A stretch of DNA of 7,068 bases, from assembly GCA_016203265.1 (NCBI GenBank), contig JACQNB010000073.1, forward strand, positions 1 to 7,068, given 5' to 3'. Each line of letters opens with the position of its first letter. The first letter of the stretch is position 1. The notes below the pieces were generated by a model that did not search any database, was not told the DNA's origin, and was given only the letters and a program-made list of their open reading frames with translations. The stretch is from Candidatus Woesearchaeota archaeon. Lineage in GTDB: Archaea > Nanobdellota > Nanobdellia > Woesearchaeales > ARS49. The translations under genes and the position numbers were made by a program. Below, one piece after another: positions 5,169 through 7,068 of the stretch.

Positions 5169-5543
5169 ATGAACGTTACCCCGAAAGAAATCGAAGACAT
5201 GATTGCCCCTCAAGAGGCATACAAGCAACTCGCTCCCCTCTTTCATGTCCATGACCGCGAGGAGCTTGTTGAGCTTGAACGTCGCGTACATCTTCTGGAA
5301 GCACATGTTCACATGGTCCCCGCAAATCTTTCCCCAACACTCAAAGTTTCATGGCCGATTAGCGTCACGGTGGTGAAACACGACAACGGCGTTGAAATTC
5401 GTCCTTGTTACTCAAACCAATTTGGAACGATTATGCCTCTGAACGTGGAAAACAATCCGGCGCGTATCAATCACGTCGAACAAGATAATGTTTTTCTGAG
5501 CATCAACGAAAATAATTACGTGATTTACTTTCGCGAAAAGTGA
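5169..5543 (+). CDS. Hypothetical protein cotranscribed with the thermosome, 124 aa
   Basis: No family was recognised. The first ~50 residues look helical and coiled-coil-like (PKEIEDMI at 5-12; DREELVELERRVHLLEAHVH at 29-48, rich in Glu/Leu). The rest is beta-like (LKVSWPISVTVVKHDNGVEI at 59-78; VFLSINENNYVIYFREK to the end). No membrane segment is seen. The ATG at 5169 lies 1 nt after the thermosome stop, with the G-run that ends the thermosome gene (GGGGGG, 5155-5161 region) as ribosome site; the frame could extend back to 5103, but that would read through the thermosome C-terminus. The layout suggests a chaperonin-linked or stress-linked role, which is only inference. Confidence 0.8.
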   Translation: MNVTPKEIEDMIAPQEAYKQLAPLFHVHDREELVELERRVHLLEAHVHMVPANLSPTLKVSWPISVTVVKHDNGVEIRPCYSNQFGTIMPLNVENNPARINHVEQDNVFLSINENNYVIYFREK

Positions 5544-5545
5544 AT

Positions 5546-5554
5546 CTTTTTATT
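5546..5554 (+). promoter_or_regulatory. TATA box of the 64-aa gene
   Basis: CTTTTTATT lies directly after the previous stop, centred ~38 nt before ATG 5588. Predicted transcription starts near 5576, right before the Shine-Dalgarno site GGTGATC (5579-5585). Confidence 0.5.
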
Positions 5555-5587
5555 CTCGCTTGGTTCTCGTTCTGAAAAGGTGATCCC

Positions 5588-5782
5588 ATGCCAGCCGCAA
5601 TCAACAACGTGACTCTTGACGCCATCGAACGTAATCTTGTCGATATTGACGAACGACTCAAGGCGCTCTTGGCGTTGTCCGAGAACGTTCACGATAAGGC
5701 AATCCAGCGGGGCATCGCGGTCCAGTTCGGCAAAATGGAGAGCTGCATCGAAACCTTGCGCAAAGTGTTGGGTATTTCCTGA
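5588..5782 (+). CDS. Small helical hypothetical protein, 64 aa
   Basis: I do not recognise it. The ATG is preceded by GGTGATC (5579-5585), a full match to the core of the archaeal anti-Shine-Dalgarno complement, and by a TATA box, so it is probably real. The product looks all-helical, with two amphipathic stretches: LDAIERNLVDIDERLKALLAL (about 10-30) and QFGKMESCIETLRKVLGI (about 46-63), a helical-hairpin pattern. One cysteine (53) and no membrane segment. It could be a small dimerising or adaptor protein; no function can be given. Confidence 0.75.
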   Translation: MPAAINNVTLDAIERNLVDIDERLKALLALSENVHDKAIQRGIAVQFGKMESCIETLRKVLGIS

Positions 5783-5803
5783 AGCGTGACCTGGCTCGAA
5801 ACC

Positions 5804-5811
5804 TTTATAAA
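5804..5811 (+). promoter_or_regulatory. BRE/TATA promoter of the coiled-coil gene pair
   Basis: TTTATAAA, with CGAAA (5797-5801) upstream as BRE, is the best promoter match in the window. Transcription near 5833 would leave a leader of about 25 nt carrying AAGGTGA (5847-5853), 4 nt before ATG 5858. Confidence 0.75.
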
Positions 5812-5857
5812 TCTCCGAAGGTTGTTCTCCAGCAGATAGTTCAAAAAAGGTGAATCC

Positions 5858-6376
5858 ATGGTTGATGACGTACCCGCTTCTGCAGATGACAACTACGAGT
5901 TAGTCCCGTATCGAGAGATTCAGGACCTGAAGGACGAACTCAGGCGACTGAAGGACGTCCCCATCCCCTCGACCAAGAAACTCCAGGTCACGATGGACGA
6001 ATTGGCGTCCAAAGTTGATCGCATCACGGCGATTTTTGAGGAAGCAGGCCACCAAATCCAGGTGGAAGAAGGAGGCCTCACGTTCCAGGAGAAGATGAAG
6101 CCGCTGCTCGAGAAGATGAACAAGGTCCTGGAACAGAACTCGGAGATCGCGAAAGGCATCGTCGCCGTCGCTGACCTAATCAACGAACTCAAGAACCGCA
6201 TGGAAGAGGGTTTCACCGTGAAAAAGGAAGACCTGATGCCTTCCGGTGACACCATGTTCCGTCCGGAGCCGGACATCAAGACGTTCGCGCCGTTGAGTCC
6301 ACCGCCAAGAATGCAGGCGCCGATGTCACCGCCTCCGATGCCGCCCGCGCCGAAAAGAAAACTGGGTTTCTTCTAA
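5858..6376 (+). CDS. Coiled-coil protein with Pro-rich tail, DPANN-type, 172 aa
   Basis: Function unknown. The N-terminal NYELVPYREIQDLKDELRRL (12-31) resembles a motif I associate with small coiled-coil proteins of DPANN archaea, though I could not search for it. Further coiled-coil segments span about 44-65 and 77-118 (QEKMKPLLEKMNKVLEQ; LINELKNRMEEG). After residue 140 the chain becomes Pro-rich, with three PPP-containing units (LSPPP, MSPPP, MPPAP), and ends in KRKLGFF, a basic and aromatic C-terminus that could be a docking peptide. Neither signal peptide nor membrane helix is visible. It is preceded by a strong promoter and AAGGTGA, and the next gene starts 3 nt after its stop, so the two coiled-coil proteins are likely made together and may interact; that is inference. 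Confidence 0.88.
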   Translation: MVDDVPASADDNYELVPYREIQDLKDELRRLKDVPIPSTKKLQVTMDELASKVDRITAIFEEAGHQIQVEEGGLTFQEKMKPLLEKMNKVLEQNSEIAKGIVAVADLINELKNRMEEGFTVKKEDLMPSGDTMFRPEPDIKTFAPLSPPPRMQAPMSPPPMPPAPKRKLGFF

Positions 6377-6379
6377 ACC

Positions 6380-6904
6380 ATGTTCCCCGGCGTTGACGCG
6401 ACCAAGTCACAGACGCTCTTCCACTACTGCGCCCACGCCACGCGCAGATTGGTCGAACGGGACTATGTCAAGCGCCAACTGGAAGACCAGATTCTCAAAC
6501 TCCGTAAAGTCGCGAACAAGGACGTGAAAGGCAAGCTCGACGAGCTCGAACGCCAGATCTCGGCCACCATCGCGATGGAACAGCGCATCTCGAAACATCA
6601 GGGCGAGGAAGACGTGTTCCACCGCAAGCTCAAGGACAAGATGGACATCCTCGAAAAGAGACTGGGCGTGTTCCTGGAAAATAGAGAGGAACGCGCCGAA
6701 CGCATCCGCATCCTGGAACGCAAAGTGCTCGAACGATTATCGACGAAGACGCAGAAAATCACGCTCATCAAGGACGACCTCAAGAAGTTGGAAAAAATGC
6801 ACAAGGACTTGGCCAAGTCAGGCAAGCACAAGAAGCAGTTAGGCATGGTCAACGATAAAATAAGCGATTTGAAGTCAAGATTGCGGACGCTGGAAACGAC
6901 TTAA
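6380..6904 (+). CDS. Coiled-coil protein, 174 aa, paired with the preceding gene
   Basis: Function unknown. Almost the whole chain is charged and helical with heptad-like Leu spacing: RQLEDQILKLRKVAN (32-46), KLDELERQISATIAMEQRISKH (52-73), KLKDKMDILEKRLGVFLENREERAE (83-107) and the Lys-rich LIKDDLKKLEKMHKDL near 128-143. The N-terminal FHYCAHATRRLVERDY carries the only cysteine (17). It looks like a rod-shaped structural or scaffold protein. It begins 3 nt after the previous stop without a clear Shine-Dalgarno site, so it probably depends on translation of the upstream gene. Its TAA overlaps the TAA of the convergent histone-like gene within a TTAA palindrome (6901-6904). Confidence 0.85.
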   Translation: MFPGVDATKSQTLFHYCAHATRRLVERDYVKRQLEDQILKLRKVANKDVKGKLDELERQISATIAMEQRISKHQGEEDVFHRKLKDKMDILEKRLGVFLENREERAERIRILERKVLERLSTKTQKITLIKDDLKKLEKMHKDLAKSGKHKKQLGMVNDKISDLKSRLRTLETT

Positions 6905-7062
6905 ACGTCCCTTGCAAGCACGGTTCTTCTATTGTTCTCTTTCGCCCTTCGCATGGCTTCCTTGACCAACTGTTCTGCCTTGACGTTCAGCGCCGCGATG
7001 AAGTCGCCGCCGACATTGATCTCGCCGCACAAGTCCTTCACTTTCGATTTGACGATCAGCAT
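6901..7062 (-). CDS. DUF1931/histone-fold-like small protein, 53 aa
   Basis: The minus-strand frame reads from ATG 7062 to TAA 6901. The product opens with MLIVKSKVKDL, followed by NVGGDFIAALNVKAEQLVKE (16-35), AMRRAKENNRR (36-46) and ends TVLARDV. This pattern (short helix, long amphipathic helix, then an R-R-T-V-x-x-R-D-V end) matches the single histone-fold-like proteins grouped as DUF1931 in archaea, which may bind DNA or protein. It ends where a canonical histone would begin its last helix, so the fold would be shorter than that of a full archaeal histone. The ATG fits the usual MLxVKSK start; its ribosome site and promoter are outside the window, and a start further upstream is possible since the frame remains open to the edge. 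Confidence 0.8.
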   Translation of the reverse strand: MLIVKSKVKDLCGEINVGGDFIAALNVKAEQLVKEAMRRAKENNRRTVLARDV

Positions 7063-7068
7063 GGGAAC

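Noticed and set aside
1..7068. CRISPR array, insertion sequence or defence system
   Set aside because: No regularly spaced repeats, transposase, Cas, nuclease or toxin-antitoxin signature was seen in any reading frame.

Overview
The window reads as a piece of an archaeal chromosome, most likely from the DPANN radiation (Woesearchaeota/Pacearchaeota-like); the phylum is an inference. Archaeal marks are a group II chaperonin (thermosome) with a GGM-type tail, an FtsZ1-type FtsZ, a SlyD-like FKBP with a C-terminal extension, an archaeal-type cytidylate kinase, a 53-residue DUF1931/histone-fold-like protein, TATA boxes about 25 nt ahead of inferred starts, and GGTG-type Shine-Dalgarno sites. The pair of coiled-coil proteins next to the small histone-like gene resembles arrangements I associate with DPANN genomes.

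Left part (1-2467), all genes on the minus strand: cytidylate kinase (1763-2314), FKBP-type prolyl isomerase (981-1613) and the N-terminal two thirds or so of FtsZ (1-808, running off the window). Each has its own TATA box. The kinase and FKBP genes lack Shine-Dalgarno sites and have TATA boxes about 25 nt from the ATG, so they are probably leaderless; ftsZ appears to start at GTG behind a Shine-Dalgarno site. The intergenic spaces here hold the most interesting material. Two elements, 1660-1770 and 2357-2467, are each 111 bp long and fold the same way. Each has a perfect 13-14 bp terminal helix with fully compensated base changes, then a 5-nt bulge next to GA/GA, a 4-bp helix, another GA/GA, and an inner domain with a conserved 30-nt arm. 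They flank the kinase gene in direct orientation, and each ends just upstream of a minus-strand promoter. A third intergenic space (866-980) holds two other perfect hairpins.

Middle (2484-3484), plus strand: a likely operon of three small uncharacterised proteins (54, 98 and 167 aa), the first two overlapping; the third carries an internal duplication. It starts at a TATA box divergent from the kinase gene.

Right part (3496-7062): the thermosome gene with its own promoter, then a 124-aa unknown gene one base after its stop, a 64-aa helical protein with its own promoter, and a two-gene unit of coiled-coil proteins (172 and 174 aa). That unit meets the convergent histone-fold-like gene with overlapping TAA stops at a TTAA. 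Functionally the window combines protein folding (thermosome, FKBP), cell division (FtsZ), pyrimidine nucleotide salvage (kinase) and several lineage-restricted small proteins. No CRISPR array, tRNA, rRNA or insertion sequence was seen.
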